Below, piece by piece: positions 52,901-64,000 of a stretch of DNA of 64,000 bases. Origin of the DNA: Sphagnum compactum. Its lineage: Eukaryota; Bryophyta; Sphagnopsida; Sphagnales. The translations under genes were made by a program, and so were the position numbers. The first letter of the stretch is position 1. Each line of letters starts with the position of its first letter. Below the pieces are notes generated by a model. The model searched no databases and was not told the DNA's origin. It worked only from the letters and a program-made list of their open reading frames with translations. The stretch is taken from assembly GCA_965153455.1 (NCBI GenBank), contig OZ234504.1, positions 6,138,001 through 6,202,000 on the forward strand, given 5' to 3'.

Positions 52901-53548
52901 TTCAACCCCACCAGTTTCTGCAACTGATTATGACCATTTGGTCCTTCTTTAAGATGAAGTGCAAGCTCAAAAGATCTGAGTAGCTTCCACATTTTCAAAC
53001 AGCTCTGATATACAGGTGCAATAGTATGGGTGTCTCTCTTTCCTTATCTTTGTATCACACTCAGGGCTTCTAAGAAGATCATATCAGGGTTGTCAGTCCT
53101 CTTCCTCTTCTCATTCTTGCATCGTGGCTGTCTGTCACCTTGTCTTCTTTCATCTGTTGTTGCTTTTTTCTTTTGTTGACATCCCACATTCTTCACTGAC
53201 AATCATGTTATGTCTCTTGTCTGCTGGCTCTGTATGAGTGTGAGCCAGCTGTCCATTTTAGTGAATGTGGAATTAGTTGTGGCACTGTTGAGAAACTGTT
53301 GGTTTTGTCTTGTCCCCTTCAATTTTCTCATCTGTTACTTTGGTCTTTTGATGACCTTTGCAATGGACACTTTTGTTGGCCAGGTTACAAACGGTAATGG
53401 AAGTATTAACAATGAGACAACGGCAGACAATTCAAAAACTCAAATTGTCACAGGAGACAGACAGTTCTTGCCAGTGACAGGATCCTCCTTGGTGACATCC
53501 CCTGTACCTGGTGAACCAACAGCAAATGTCGACCAGGAAGCTCCTTAG
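46274..53548 (+). CDS. PFK: ATP-dependent 6-phosphofructokinase, plant group III, probably plastidial
   Basis: Fifteen exons join in phase into 701 residues: 46274-46810, 46943-46989, 47331-47370, 47664-47729, 48716-48853, 49120-49278, 49860-49913, 50203-50271, 50961-51090, 51248-51288, 51584-51811, 52162-52219, 52321-52475, 52673-52891, 53384-53548. It phosphorylates fructose-6-phosphate to fructose-1,6-bisphosphate. Seen: GGLCPGLN at about 246-253, the ATP-type GGDGT at 334-338, PKTIDND at 362-368 with catalytic D366, and MGRYSG at 409-414. The first 165 residues are rich in Ser, Ala and Arg, typical of a plastid transit peptide, but include a run of six Asp. Core similarity is closest to Arabidopsis PFK4/PFK5. 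The usual end (TNQPDFL) is followed by a charged, Lys/Ala-rich segment and a Ser/Thr-rich tail; if exon 15 is not used, the frame stops at 52927 instead. Confidence 0.93.
46909..46939 (+). repeat. (GT)n abutting the first 3' splice site of PFK
   Basis: An uninterrupted (GT)n run ends in GTGCAG at the intron 1 acceptor, replacing the usual pyrimidine-rich tract. Intron 3 also has a GT run a few bases before its acceptor (47645-47663). Confidence 0.85.
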
Positions 53549-54324
53549 AACAACGATAGAACGATTTCAGAGGTGCTGAATACAGCATACAATATTGCTG
53601 CACCTGATTACTCAGAGCAGCAGCCAACAAGGTTGGGCCACAAGAGAACCAGGTTCAAATCTAGAGTCAACACTACAGCATCTCTCTCTCTCTTTAGAAA
53701 GGAGGTCATGAAGATTCAACATAAGAGATGCATGTCTTGATGTTTTCATCTCATCATGATTTCTCTCTGTTTTGTAGAGTCATTTCTTCGCTGAATTCTC
53801 TATCGTTTACTAGTCAATTTCTGTAGCATTCTGTTCTGTTTCTTGTTTTCCTTACTTAGAACCAGCGGTTTTTTGTTTTCAAATTTGTCAAGTAGGTGGA
53901 CTGGCCATTGTCCACAAGAGGACTGAGCCGAATTCCGCTAGAGGTCACCCAGCAAAGTAGAAATGTTTTGGGATCCTGCTTTGTTCTGGCAACCTCCAGG
54001 AACTCATTGTTTAAGTGTAGCGACTTCTGATGTTTTTTCCCTCAAATTATGGCAACTTTTGCACGGTTTTCCCCAAAAAACCCTTTGTACACTTTGCACT
54101 GGATTATTTTTGCCAAAGCTGTGCAAAAATTCGCCCAAAAAACAAGCACTGCTTAGAAAACTCACTTCCCATCTGTGTGATTGCATGCTTGTTTATTGCA
54201 CTCTGAAGTGGACCTGGAAATGCTTACAGTTTTAGTTGTGAGATCTATGAGAAAGAGAGTGAGCCTTTTGCAGTCTTCAGAGTGTCAGGTCTGTGAGGAA
54301 ATCAAGGTGAAGTATCTTTGTCTC

Positions 54325-54330
54325 TTTATT
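54325..54330 (-). terminator. Poly(A) signal of the minus-strand membrane-protein gene
   Basis: TTTATT on the plus strand reads AATAAA on the minus strand, 239 bp past the stop codon of the 54.6-56.4 kb gene. The position suits a 3' UTR of about 260 bp. Confidence 0.45.
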
Positions 54331-54568
54331 GATCATGAAGGTTGATTCATACAGCAGTGCATTTTGTTCACAACTTTCCTGGCTCCTTTCGTCGCCAGAA
54401 TTGGACAGTCTTGTTGGATTTCTGACTGATATGATGGTGCAAAGAAAGCTCTTGGATTCTGATTGATTTGTTGTTGCAAAGCTCTTGGATTGTACGTGCA
54501 GTTTGAAGAAGAAGAAGAAGAAGAAGACAGAGCTGTATCCGTTCTCTGAGCTTTTGACTCGGAGACAC

Positions 54569-56366
54569 TCACTGTGTATGTTTCCTTTTGCACTTTCCTT
54601 TGATGGAAGTTTGTCGTGGTGCGTTCTCGGAACTCTTATCGTCGTCGTCGTCGTCTGTTGTGTCAGATGACGATGTCAACATAGACCTGACCACCTGCTT
54701 GCTTTTCTCGTCTCCAAAATCGGAACTTGATGATGAGAGCTTATGCCCTTTCGTGTTCGCTTGTGCATCAGTGCCTTTATCGAGTTGTTGCTGTTGCTCC
54801 TCAGCCAGTCGCTTGAGCTTTAGCATTTCTTTAGTCGCCAAGTATCGCTTCTGGATGTCGAGCCATTTGCTTCTCACAGTTTCTTGCTCTTCTTTGTAAT
54901 ACTGCCGAACGGCTTCGTATAGCGGTATTACCTCCCTCCGAGGGTGGTGATACCGGCTATGTGCTGCAAGAACGCCCCGAAGATACATCAGTTTTTAGCA
55001 CAACTCTTGCTGCTGTCCAGAGTAATCTAATCAGGAAACCAGGACATTACAGTGAGGATCTCTGGGAATGCACTAGCAGCAGAAATACCTCTTCGGTTCT
55101 TGATGATTTCGTTGTCGAATTCCTTTTGCCATTCTGGAGCTGTGCTCCAACCATAGCCACGGAGGTCCAAGGGCGACTGGTCCTTCGCAAGGCTGCGATC
55201 GGAAGCTGTAGACGGCACTATTTCGGGTGCCGTATTCGTCACTTTGCAATCTGGAAACTCAAAGTGATCATTATCTTGTTCTCTCTGTTGATGGAGGAGA
55301 CACGAGGATCCACCTCCACCTTTCAATACCTGTGGAGCGTCGGTACTCGTTCCTGCAGCGGCAGTAGCAGCATCGATCCTGACAGGTTGTGGTTCTGGAA
55401 ACGACGACGACGCTGATAGTTTGGGGAGAACGAATGACGTCTCCATACTTGCAGGATCGAGGGACGACAAAGCCAGAATAGAGCGACAAAGTCTTCCTGC
55501 TGCTGAATGCAAGAGTACTTCCAAATCTTCTACGGAGTTGATATCTTGTACATCATTATTAGTATCAGTAGTAGTAGTTGCAGACACGACGATTTCGTCT
55601 GCTCCTTTCGCAGCCTCCTGCTGCATGTTGTTGGAACACGTGACGACTGTTTGCTCCTCCGGCATCATCTTCACGATACAACTGTTACTCTTTAAAATTT
55701 CCTGATTTGCTTCTGTGACTTTCTGGGAAGAAGAAGTAGTAGTGTCAAGGTTTCGTTGCAACTGTTCGATTGAGAGTGCTGTGAATGGGTTGCAGCACCT
55801 AGGGGGCAGTAGTGTGGTTCCGGACGTCTCTGCGGTTTCAATAATGACTCCATGACTACTAGTGTTGTCCTGTTCTTCTACACTAGTACGCTGATTTCGT
55901 CGATCTTGTGCAGGCTCGTTATTATTGCTTGAACAAATTCCTCTTCCTTGCTGGACGACTTCGGAGAGAAGAACCCCCACTTTGTCCATGATCTCTTGCA
56001 CCAGCTTCTCTCTCCACGAGTTCTGAGTCATGTGATCATACAGCAAACGGTACGTCAGCGTGTGCAGGCGATGGACATTCAGCTCAATTCTACCTATTCG
56101 GCTTCTTACAAGAGTGATGGAAGAGGGATATCAAGTCTGGCCATAGCAGAGGTGTTGAAACATACTTGGCGAGTTAACTGCGCTCGGGTTGAGACTGCGC
56201 GGCGGGAGGATTGTTTGGGTGGACGATTTGGAGAGCGTCTGAAGCACGTCCACGCCAAGAGCACGAGGCCTCCAATAGATGCCAAAAGGAGCGGAATGGC
56301 TATCACCAAAGCTCTCCTCATAGCTACAAGCGCATAAGGGAGTATAAGCGCTTGCAATAGGTACAT
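54569..56366 (-). CDS. Unrecognised membrane-anchored protein
   Basis: Three minus-strand exons join in phase into 529 residues: 56366-56166, 56082-55089, 54963-54569. The exon 2-3 junction is strong: donor GAG|GTATTT and acceptor TTGCAG, both phase 1. The first intron (83 bp) is less certain. The N-terminus has one hydrophobic segment (about residues 18-40, ALVIAIPLLLASIGGLVLLAW) followed by arginines, suggesting a signal anchor. A conserved-looking block (NVHRLHTLTYRLLYDHM) follows, then a long Ser/Thr/Asn-rich middle, then GYGWSTAPEWQKEFDNEI and a charged helical block (about 400-455) with REVIPLYEAVRQYYKEEQE. The C-terminus has runs of Ser and Asp and ends in basic residues. I do not recognise the family and assign no function. 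It is convergent with PFK. Confidence 0.65.
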
Positions 56367-56399
56367 CTGAGTTTCAAGGGACGAGATAGCAAGACCAAG

Positions 56400-57600
56400 A
56401 TGGTAAGGGTGGAGGAAGTCGAGGGAGAGAAGTGGCTCATGAGAGAGGGAACAAACGCTTAGGGGGGGGAAGGGGGATAATGCTGGTGCTTACAATCAAG
56501 TTCGGGTAGACGAAACAAATGCACGCGCAAATCGCTAGCAGGGACGACAATTGCACGTGGATCCGCCAATTTCAGCATTCAGTTTACAATCATTTGGTGA
56601 GTTGAACCTCTGTACCACAAGACCTTTTCCGTTTGAAGAGTAATCTTGAACGGGATATGAAATCATGTTGAGAATATTGCTGCTTTGGAATTTGTGCTTC
56701 ATGTTCTGATTCCAGATTCACCACCAAATAGTGTTGGCCTTACATGTATCCATCTCCTTCTGGGATCTTGGAATCTTGAAACATATCCTATATGAGGTGT
56801 AGAGAGATATTCACCTTCCCACCATCGAACTGAAGAAGGCGTACGTGAAAGGAAATTTATTAGTTCCTGAATGGAGAATTATTGACCGTTTCTCCATCTC
56901 ATCTCTTCCACGCAGCAGCACTCCATCGCTCAAGTTTGGGATGCTTGACCTTTGCTACCGAATTCAAGGCCCACGGGGAGTTGTATCTCGGGTCTGTATA
57001 ATTCCTTCAAAATGCAGATCAATTTCTCATTATGCTCAAACGTCGAATGCGTTTGTTTACATGTTTTTGAGTCACCATTATTGTGCAAGATACATTGCTG
57101 ATGCATATCATGCACCGCTCTAAAATAAATGCCAGAGTCTCAGCATTTACTCAGATCAGCAGTAAAGGATTAATATGCGTGATCGTTGTTCATGATTTTG
57201 AAGCTCCTAGGAAAAAAAACACACAAAGAAAATCCTATCAACAGAATCGCCGTTGGAATTTTTTTACATCCTTTGCAGATGCAATTCGATGTTGCCCACA
57301 GGCAAGGAGAGCATGCGAAAGGAAGGCGGGAGGACAAGCACGGTCGTACCCGTCTCGCTCCCCTGAAATCGAGGGGCCTGGCACACACACACACACACTT
57401 AGGTAATGTCCTTCTTCATACTCACCATCTCTTTTCCCACCCTTTTGCGAGAGACTACGGAACGACTCCACATTGACGAACGTTCAACAGGTACATATTA
57501 CTGTGAGTTCACATTCCCTATTTTACTTGTTGCTGGTTTGAACTTGTCGTCAGTGTATTTTTTTCTCAAGAATATTTTTTGTCGTTTTTTCCAATAAAAA
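56400..57600. other. Upstream region of the membrane-protein gene
   Basis: Several overlapping frames between 56845 and 57480 are open on both strands, but none has a family signature or a coherent splice pattern. An (AC)n run lies near 57381-57398. It may include the promoter of the minus-strand gene. Confidence 0.35.
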
Positions 57601-60600
57601 ATTGGGAAAATTTTAGAATTCTTTTTTTCTAGTATAAATTCAACTAAAATTTGCTAATTTTTATGGAAAAATTTGCTGAATTTTCAATATCACAAAATTG
57701 AAAAAAAAAAAAAACCCCATTTGGAACAAAAGGTAGAACCACTCTCCCATTACCCCCTCTCTAAAAGAAGGGGAGGGTTTTAAAGGAGTGGAGAACACTA
57801 ACCTCCAAAATTTTAGGGTAGATGATGTTCCAAACCGTAAAGAAAATTACAATCTGTAGGGTAAAGTCCCAAGGTGGGGGATGAAGTATTGGCCATATTT
57901 GGCACCACACTTGGAGAATTTCCTCTACCCATAGCTTCTCTTTTCTAGGAGGATATTTTTCAATACTAAGGTGTGCTCCAAATACATTAGAAATTTTTCT
58001 CTAGTGCTTAAGCAAAAAGACAAGTAATTTTGACATGAGAGGCTCAATTTGTTGTAAAGTATATTTGGTTTTTTAGATGGCTTTAAATGAACGGAGATGA
58101 TATCAGTTTATTGTTATAGATTGGAAGCGTGTTTAGTAGTTTGAATGCCATATAAATTGATTTGTGAAAAATTGATCAATATGTTTCTAATATATTTGAT
58201 ATGCATTTATTTTCAGATGTATTTATATGTGGTCCAATTGTGATCCAACTTTTGTTATGTTAATTTGAATTTTGGGATTTTAATTTGAATTTATTTATAA
58301 AATCTATTGATTGTTATTTATCATTCTTACAATTAGTGTCATCTAATATGTTGATATTAAAAAAAATTAAGATAATGAGTGGGCAATCATTTGAGGATTT
58401 TTGAACTAAGGCTTCTAATGTGTTGAGGAATATAGAAATTAAACAAGAATGACTTTTATAAACACATGATATGAATTGCTCTTTGAATTTTTTATGTGAA
58501 ATGTAATTGTTATATATTCATATCCATTACACATTATTGTGTCATATGAATGTAAGAGCATTTGTGTGTTGTATAAATGCTCAAACCGTGTCCACCATAA
58601 ATTAAAATATAAGAATATTTTGATGTATAAGAATTTTTGTATATCATTTGACAATTGTATTTTTGTTTTTCAAAATACATAGAATGCATGATACCTGTAG
58701 GTTGTGGTTATGGTCTCTATTTTAATTATGTTGTTGGAGAGAATTTGTATTGAGGGCTTGTATAATAACATGTGAGTGATAAAAAAAAATTTAAATCAAG
58801 GAACAAAAGGTGTCAAATTTGCAAATGTTTTTAATTTCTTCATTTGTTTAATTATGCATTGATCAATGTGAAAGTTGTCACGTTGGAATTGAATTAATAA
58901 ATATAATCTTTCTTTTGTTCATATGCAAGAAAAAACTTTGTATCATAGTCCATGTTTTTTAACATTAATATGATCAAAACCTAATTCATCTAGCGATAAT
59001 CCTTGTGATCAATGAATGATTTTTGTTATTGTTAATTGAATTGAAAATTGAATATGAGATTGATTTTTATCAATTCTTATGTCTTTGATAATTGGTTCAA
59101 TTGGTGTTCAACCTAGTTGAATATACATTGTTTGTATAAAAGTGAATAGACTTTTTTTTAGCTATCATTTCTATTTTTGGATTTGGGAAAGGTATCCAAA
59201 TTATGGTTTTATTACGATATGATGTTGATGTTTTGAATATACCATTAATTATATTAACAAGGCCATTAGTTGTTGCATATTTTTTAGCACATAATTCAAC
59301 TAACATATTTTGTTTGATACAAATTATAGTTTTGCTTGGGTCATCTAGAAGTTTATATGATGTTGGGTATGAATGGTGGTGAATGTTTGTAGCCTTCAAA
59401 TTGAAAGTTGCGTTAATTGTTTTGTTACATGCATTTGTATCATGTTTTTGCACTAGGATATTTATAAAATAAGTATGGTATAGTTAACACATTTGATATT
59501 TGTTGATAATAATTTCAATTAAAAAATTGATGAAAAAAAATTGCATGAATGTGTGATATTTCTTTAATTTTTTTATAAATTATGTATCAGTTTGTTCAAG
59601 ACTATAATCAATTCATAACATTTATCATTGTTTTTCCAAAAGTTTAGTGCTCATGCATTAATACTATCATTAAGGATTAAAACATCTAACAATATTTTAT
59701 GAAAGGTGTTTGGTAAAAACCACCAAAATTTTGATTTTAAATATGTTTTTTGCCTTTTAAATAATTATTTATAACATTGAACATTCTAGCATTGACAAGA
59801 GATATTTCATTTATAACAATTCATTGTAATTGTCCATATCGACATGTGAGTTTATTTAAAGAATCTAGTGATAAATTTGACATGTGTGTTAATGTTTATT
59901 GGATGAAAATGTATTGTTAAAAGTATTGTTTGATTGTCAATATTAAATCCAACTTTACATGTAGATGTTATAAGCTCAATCAACACATGTATGTATGGTA
60001 ATTTCGATTAATTATAAATTGCATTGAATTTGTACAGGGTTTGAGAGTTTTGAATCAAAAACCATGCTAAGATCACAACTTCATCACTTCCATAAATGCC
60101 TTCATAAAATATTTTGATGCACATTTGCATGAGGCAATTTATGTTTAATTCTCCAGCACCCCCCACGCAATCTGGACAACGGACTTAGTGGTTGCACATA
60201 ACATGCCATGCCTCTAACCATTTTCCCCTATGAACTTTTCAACCTAAATGGTCATTTAAACAAGGCCCCCACAATGCCACACGTAAGGCGTGAAATCATT
60301 TAAGAGTGAACTCAAAAAAATCCCACACAACCACAGTGACATGCGTCCCTTAAGACGTCAACAAAGGTTAGCACCCCATAAGCTTGTGTTGCCTTTCAAT
60401 TTCTTGCTTCACATGCTATGTGAATGCGTATCAATAGAAGACCACACCTCTAGCAACAGGTGAAGCAATTTCGCTTTTCAAATTTACGAATCAAAAAAAA
60501 ATGATGAACTCGAATTGAACTTTCTTTGTTTGGAGAACGTTGAAGCAAACACACCCAACATCCATCGTCATTGATAGTTGATTTGACTTCAAACAGTATC

Positions 60601-61080
60601 ATTAAGAAATGAACATGAAGGCTTAATTGGTGGTATTAAACTTGAGGATGTTTAGACTACGAACGTGGTAAACAGGTTCCAAACGAAAACACATAGCACA
60701 ACCATATGCACATGTTTCTTCATGAAATCATTGAATCATGGATAATTTGAAACATCCATTTCTTATTTCTGAGGTTTGAGGTTTTTCCAAAGAAAGAGTG
60801 TTGTATGCCATAACCTAATATTGAAAAAAATTCATGGCACAAATACAAAGAACACAAAGCTTGGGGGGGAAGTTGATGGACAATTCAAAAGAGATAATCG
60901 ATGCAAATTTTTATATTGGAATGGAAGAAAGGTAAATCATTAAGGTCGATGGCATGTGTGTAAAAAGAAAACCGGGTCAAATTTTTAAAAAAAACCTAAA
61001 ATCAATGATAAATGAGAAAGGTGAAATCCTTTTTGGTGAAATTTTTTTTTAAATTAAATGATTTTTTTTGTTTTTCCTTC
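57601..61080. other. AT-rich gene-free stretch
   Basis: It is strongly AT-rich with frequent stops in all frames. No gene, RNA gene or clear transposon domain was found. A short, less AT-rich island lies at 60,150-60,440. Confidence 0.45.
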
Positions 61081-61084
61081 CATT

Positions 61085-61352
61085 GGCCACCAAATTTGGA
61101 ACCTTTTATAGGCCATCAAACATTGAATTCTTTCGATAGGCCATTGGGCTTAAAACCTTCCATAAGCAACAAAACATTGAATTTTTCCAATAAGTTATGA
61201 AACATTGGATTCTTCCCATAAGCCATTAAACTTGAAACTTTTCATAGGCCATGAAACATTGGATTCTTCCCATAAGCCACTAAACGTGGAACTTTTCATA
61301 AGCCATCAATCACTGGATTCTTCCCATAGGCCACTAAATTTGGAACCTTCCA
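61085..61352. repeat. Tandem array, unit about 56 bp, about five copies
   Basis: Units pair 'ggccactaaatttggaacct' with 'cataggccatcaaacattg' and 'gattcttcccataagcca'. Two half-units of about 28 bp are related to each other. The middle copies (61190-61320) are most alike and the outer ones more diverged. Confidence 0.8.
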
Positions 61353-61362
61353 ATACATAAGA

Positions 61363-61769
61363 AGGAAAAACTTGATCTGCAACTGGTGTTTACGACTGTT
61401 TTTTAGTCGAAAGAGACATTTTACAACTATCTATCTAGTAGTCGCCTAAAACAAGTCGCAAACGATAAATAGTCGCATGAAACATTACATCATGATGACA
61501 TCATCAAATGGTAGATGAAGACTAAATTTAGTATATATTATTTCATCCGATGGGGCCAATATATACATAATGTATACGGGGCATCATTTTGCGACTATAA
61601 ATTGCAACTATTTTGGTGGATCCAAACTCCAACCATGTGAAGACACATGTTAACTATTGAAATACTTAAATTATGTTTCTTTAAATCCTTTTAGATTTAT
61701 CTAGGTCATTGGATTCAACACATTGGGATTGTCACATGTGGTAAGACAATGTAAGATCAAGTTTTTCCT
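61363..61769. mobile_element. Possible 407-bp inverted-repeat element
   Basis: AGGAAAAACTTGATCT at 61363-61378 is perfectly inverted at 61754-61769. The interior includes several copies of 'agtcgc' and 'gcgacta' and short palindromes. No flanking duplication is obvious and no protein is encoded, so a small non-autonomous DNA element is possible but unproven. Confidence 0.4.
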
Positions 61770-62420
61770 GATCTTTTGGGTAGGGAGTGGCCATGTTTTT
61801 TTTTTGCTTAACTAATGGGTTGTTGACACATGGCATGGTTTCTAATATTTGAAAAACTAGTTGATGTACAAACCAAAAACATATTTTGACCATCCAATTC
61901 TTATGTTTCTGATTTACACACGTGGCATTTGATTAAAGGGTTTGATTTTCCCAAATCGTGAAATTGGATGATCTAGAATTTTTTAAATCTTATGACCAAG
62001 AAATGGCCACGTCTTTTGTGTTTGGCTAATCAAAATGTGCCACATGTCTCATTATGAGCATATCCCATTCATCAGATGTCAAGAATGAGGATCTTGACAC
62101 GTGTCGCATTATTATTTGAATGGAAATTTCAAATCTGCCACATCTTCTAAAGATCGAAGGATAGAAACATGCCACATGGCGATGTTAAATAATTTGTAAA
62201 ATACATTTTTATTGAAAAGGAATAATGAACCCTAGTTTAACATTATGAATTGAGGTTAGCATTTTAGGGTTTAATTAACAATGTTCTAGGGTTAGGGTTA
62301 CCATGGCTCACTAATCACACACAAAATGGACATGGAAAATGCTTTGTATTGAACATGGGTTCCTACCTTAATGTAATCAATAATACTTAACTTGAATAAC
62401 TAGATGATCCACATATAAAC
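61770..62420. other. Spacer with no recognised gene
   Basis: It holds several 'gccacatg' and 'acacgtggcat'-like words but no exon-like frame. Confidence 0.4.
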
Positions 62421-62429
62421 ACAATGATG

Positions 62430-63960
62430 GCACCATCAACTTGTTGGAGTTGATGTGGCTGCAATTTGCATGTTTTGAAACAACCTAGGCTCCATAGTTG
62501 AATCCTTAGGGTTGAAATGCAGAGTTTCCTTCCTACATGAATAACCTTGCACAAATAAAATATCACCATTTAGGAGCAAACATACATCACCATATTCAGA
62601 TGTATAAGTGCCAACACATATTTTCCCTCCAAACAAGTCCATAAACATGAAGACTTACCTTTTCATCACAAAGCTTGATATAAAATCGTGTTAGAGGCAT
62701 TGACAACTTCATTTGCTAAATCTTGTGGTTATTGATTAAACCAGCCAAAGTCCTAGATATAATAGAAAAACAAGTTGAAGTTAACCTGCAACCATTCAGA
62801 CAAATGCAAACTTGCAAGGTTAGTACCAGCTCAATGATAACTACCATTTGATCACAAAGCAGGGACAAACCATTTATGCTTTAATGATTTATGCATCAAC
62901 TCAAGATTTTTGACCATCAACTGGAATACATATATCATTTCCACCTTTCCATTCCCTAGAGAAATCCTTGGAGGGATGACATATTAACATATTAGCTTTA
63001 TAATCAATTTCTCTTCACAACTCAAAGGAAAGCAGAAACTTCAGTCATCACAAGCTCACTAGAAAGCATTTTCCTCTAGAATCAGAAGGAGTAGAAGAGC
63101 TACAAGAAAGCTCATGGCCCGCACAAACATGATAATATTAATCAACTTAAATGACATGTATTGAGAGAAGTTAGTAGAGTCCTTAAATGACATGTACATT
63201 CCACATAATCAGTTTCTTCTTCCCCCAACTTGCCAGCTTCATCATGCTATAATTTTTGCTCATAAGTGACATTTAAACCTTTTTTTAAGTAATTTCCAAC
63301 ACAAACGAAAAAATATACACAAAAAATTACCTTTGAGCCATCCACTTGATGTTTCAAACATGTAATTGGATCCATGGTCATGAGTTGGGAATCACGATGA
63401 GCAGTCACCTCTTCTTCATATAATCTTCTATATGCACCCACCTGACAACATATTAGACCCCACGTTTGTGTCCAGAATAAAAAATGAGTTGTTCATCCAA
63501 TTTATTGCATCACAATTTTCGCATCAAAAATTTGGTGGGCTTGATTTGCACAATGCAGTCATGCATGTAAATTGGAGTAGGCATTTACAGTTGATTGAAG
63601 CTTGTCAATGATATCATATTGATCTTCAATTTGTTTCACCATGTCTATAACTTTATGTTGTAACACATCAAGTAGTTGCTTTATCTCTTCCTGGGGACAC
63701 TTTTGTACATTTTGTGGTTAGTGACTATCAACAGTAACATGTGTGATATTGACTAGCTATGCAACTGAATTCATCAGCTCGCAACAACGGTCATAGGTCA
63801 ATGTCAGCCAATAACCAACATACAGAGTTTCTGTTACAAGTCTGCGGGTAGCACAATCAACAAAGAGATTACAAAAGCAAGCAGCAAAAAAAAAATGAGA
63901 ATTAGTAAAGACAAAGAGAAAATATGGCAATGAGATTTGCAAGAGTATGGCAATGAGGGA
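62430..63960 (-). CDS. Exon-like blocks of an unidentified gene, partial
   Basis: Several minus-strand blocks look like exons bounded by AG and GT. About 63705-63580 is Glu/Gln/Lys-rich and helical, with EDQYDIIDKLQST before a GTAAAT donor. 63438-63331 begins after TTGTCAG, holds YRRLYEEEVTAHRDSQ and MDPITCLKHQVDGSK, and ends at GTAATT. About 62717-62661 holds MPLTRFYIKLCDEK and ends at GTAAGT. 62648-62436 holds YGDVCLLLNGDILFVQGY, faintly reminiscent of a kelch or galactose-oxidase blade. I cannot join all blocks with confidence and recognise no family. The 5' part probably continues beyond the right window edge. It may be a pseudogene. Confidence 0.3.
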
Positions 63961-64000
63961 AAATCGAGCTTCAAAACACTCCTATTCAAAACCAAGAGAT

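Noticed and set aside
54588-55705. Several plus-strand frames of 94-151 codons
   Set aside because: They are antisense shadows of the minus-strand membrane-protein gene, which has matched splice phases and coherent composition.

Overview
This is a nuclear window from a land plant. The genes have many introns with GT..AG borders. The proteins are plant-type: a plastid starch phosphorylase, a group III ATP-phosphofructokinase and a BAHD acyltransferase. The intergenic DNA is AT-rich and full of decayed retrotransposons, small inverted-repeat elements, minisatellites and microsatellites. One gene encodes a sperm-flagellum microtubule protein of the CIMIP2/FAM166 type. That points to a plant that still makes swimming sperm (bryophyte, lycophyte, fern, or cycad/Ginkgo) rather than a flowering plant or conifer. 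Short introns and five to six genes in 64 kb fit a seed-free plant best. I cannot name the species.

Layout. 1-830: decayed Ty3/gypsy integrase. 830-10,500: mostly gene-free, with short tandem duplications and a large C-rich/G-rich inverted pair near 6.9 and 8.7 kb. 10,828-12,546: three-exon BAHD acyltransferase (+). 12,780-18,150: decayed Ty1/copia element carrying an 814-bp insertion flanked by a 6-bp duplication. 18-27 kb: gene-free, with two TIR elements (20,960-21,742 and 25,221-25,529) and a minisatellite that ends close to a promoter. 27,602-34,584: 14-exon plastidial alpha-glucan phosphorylase (+). 35,795-38,165: four-exon CIMIP2-like flagellar gene (-), convergent with the phosphorylase. 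38-46 kb: repeats, including a 7 x 39-bp array and a CAA/CTC-rich array. 46,274-53,548: 15-exon phosphofructokinase (+) with an unusual C-terminal tail. 54,569-56,366: three-exon gene (-) for a membrane-anchored protein I do not recognise. 56.4-62.4 kb: AT-rich with one tandem array and one inverted-repeat element. 62.4-64 kb: exon-like blocks on the minus strand of a gene that probably continues past the window.

The phosphorylase and the phosphofructokinase both belong to plastid starch-to-glycolysis carbon flow, but they are separate transcription units about 12 kb apart, and I see no sign that they form a cluster. Gene models were built by matching reading phase across splice sites and by protein-family conservation. 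Exon borders inside conserved domains are firm; first and last exons are less so.
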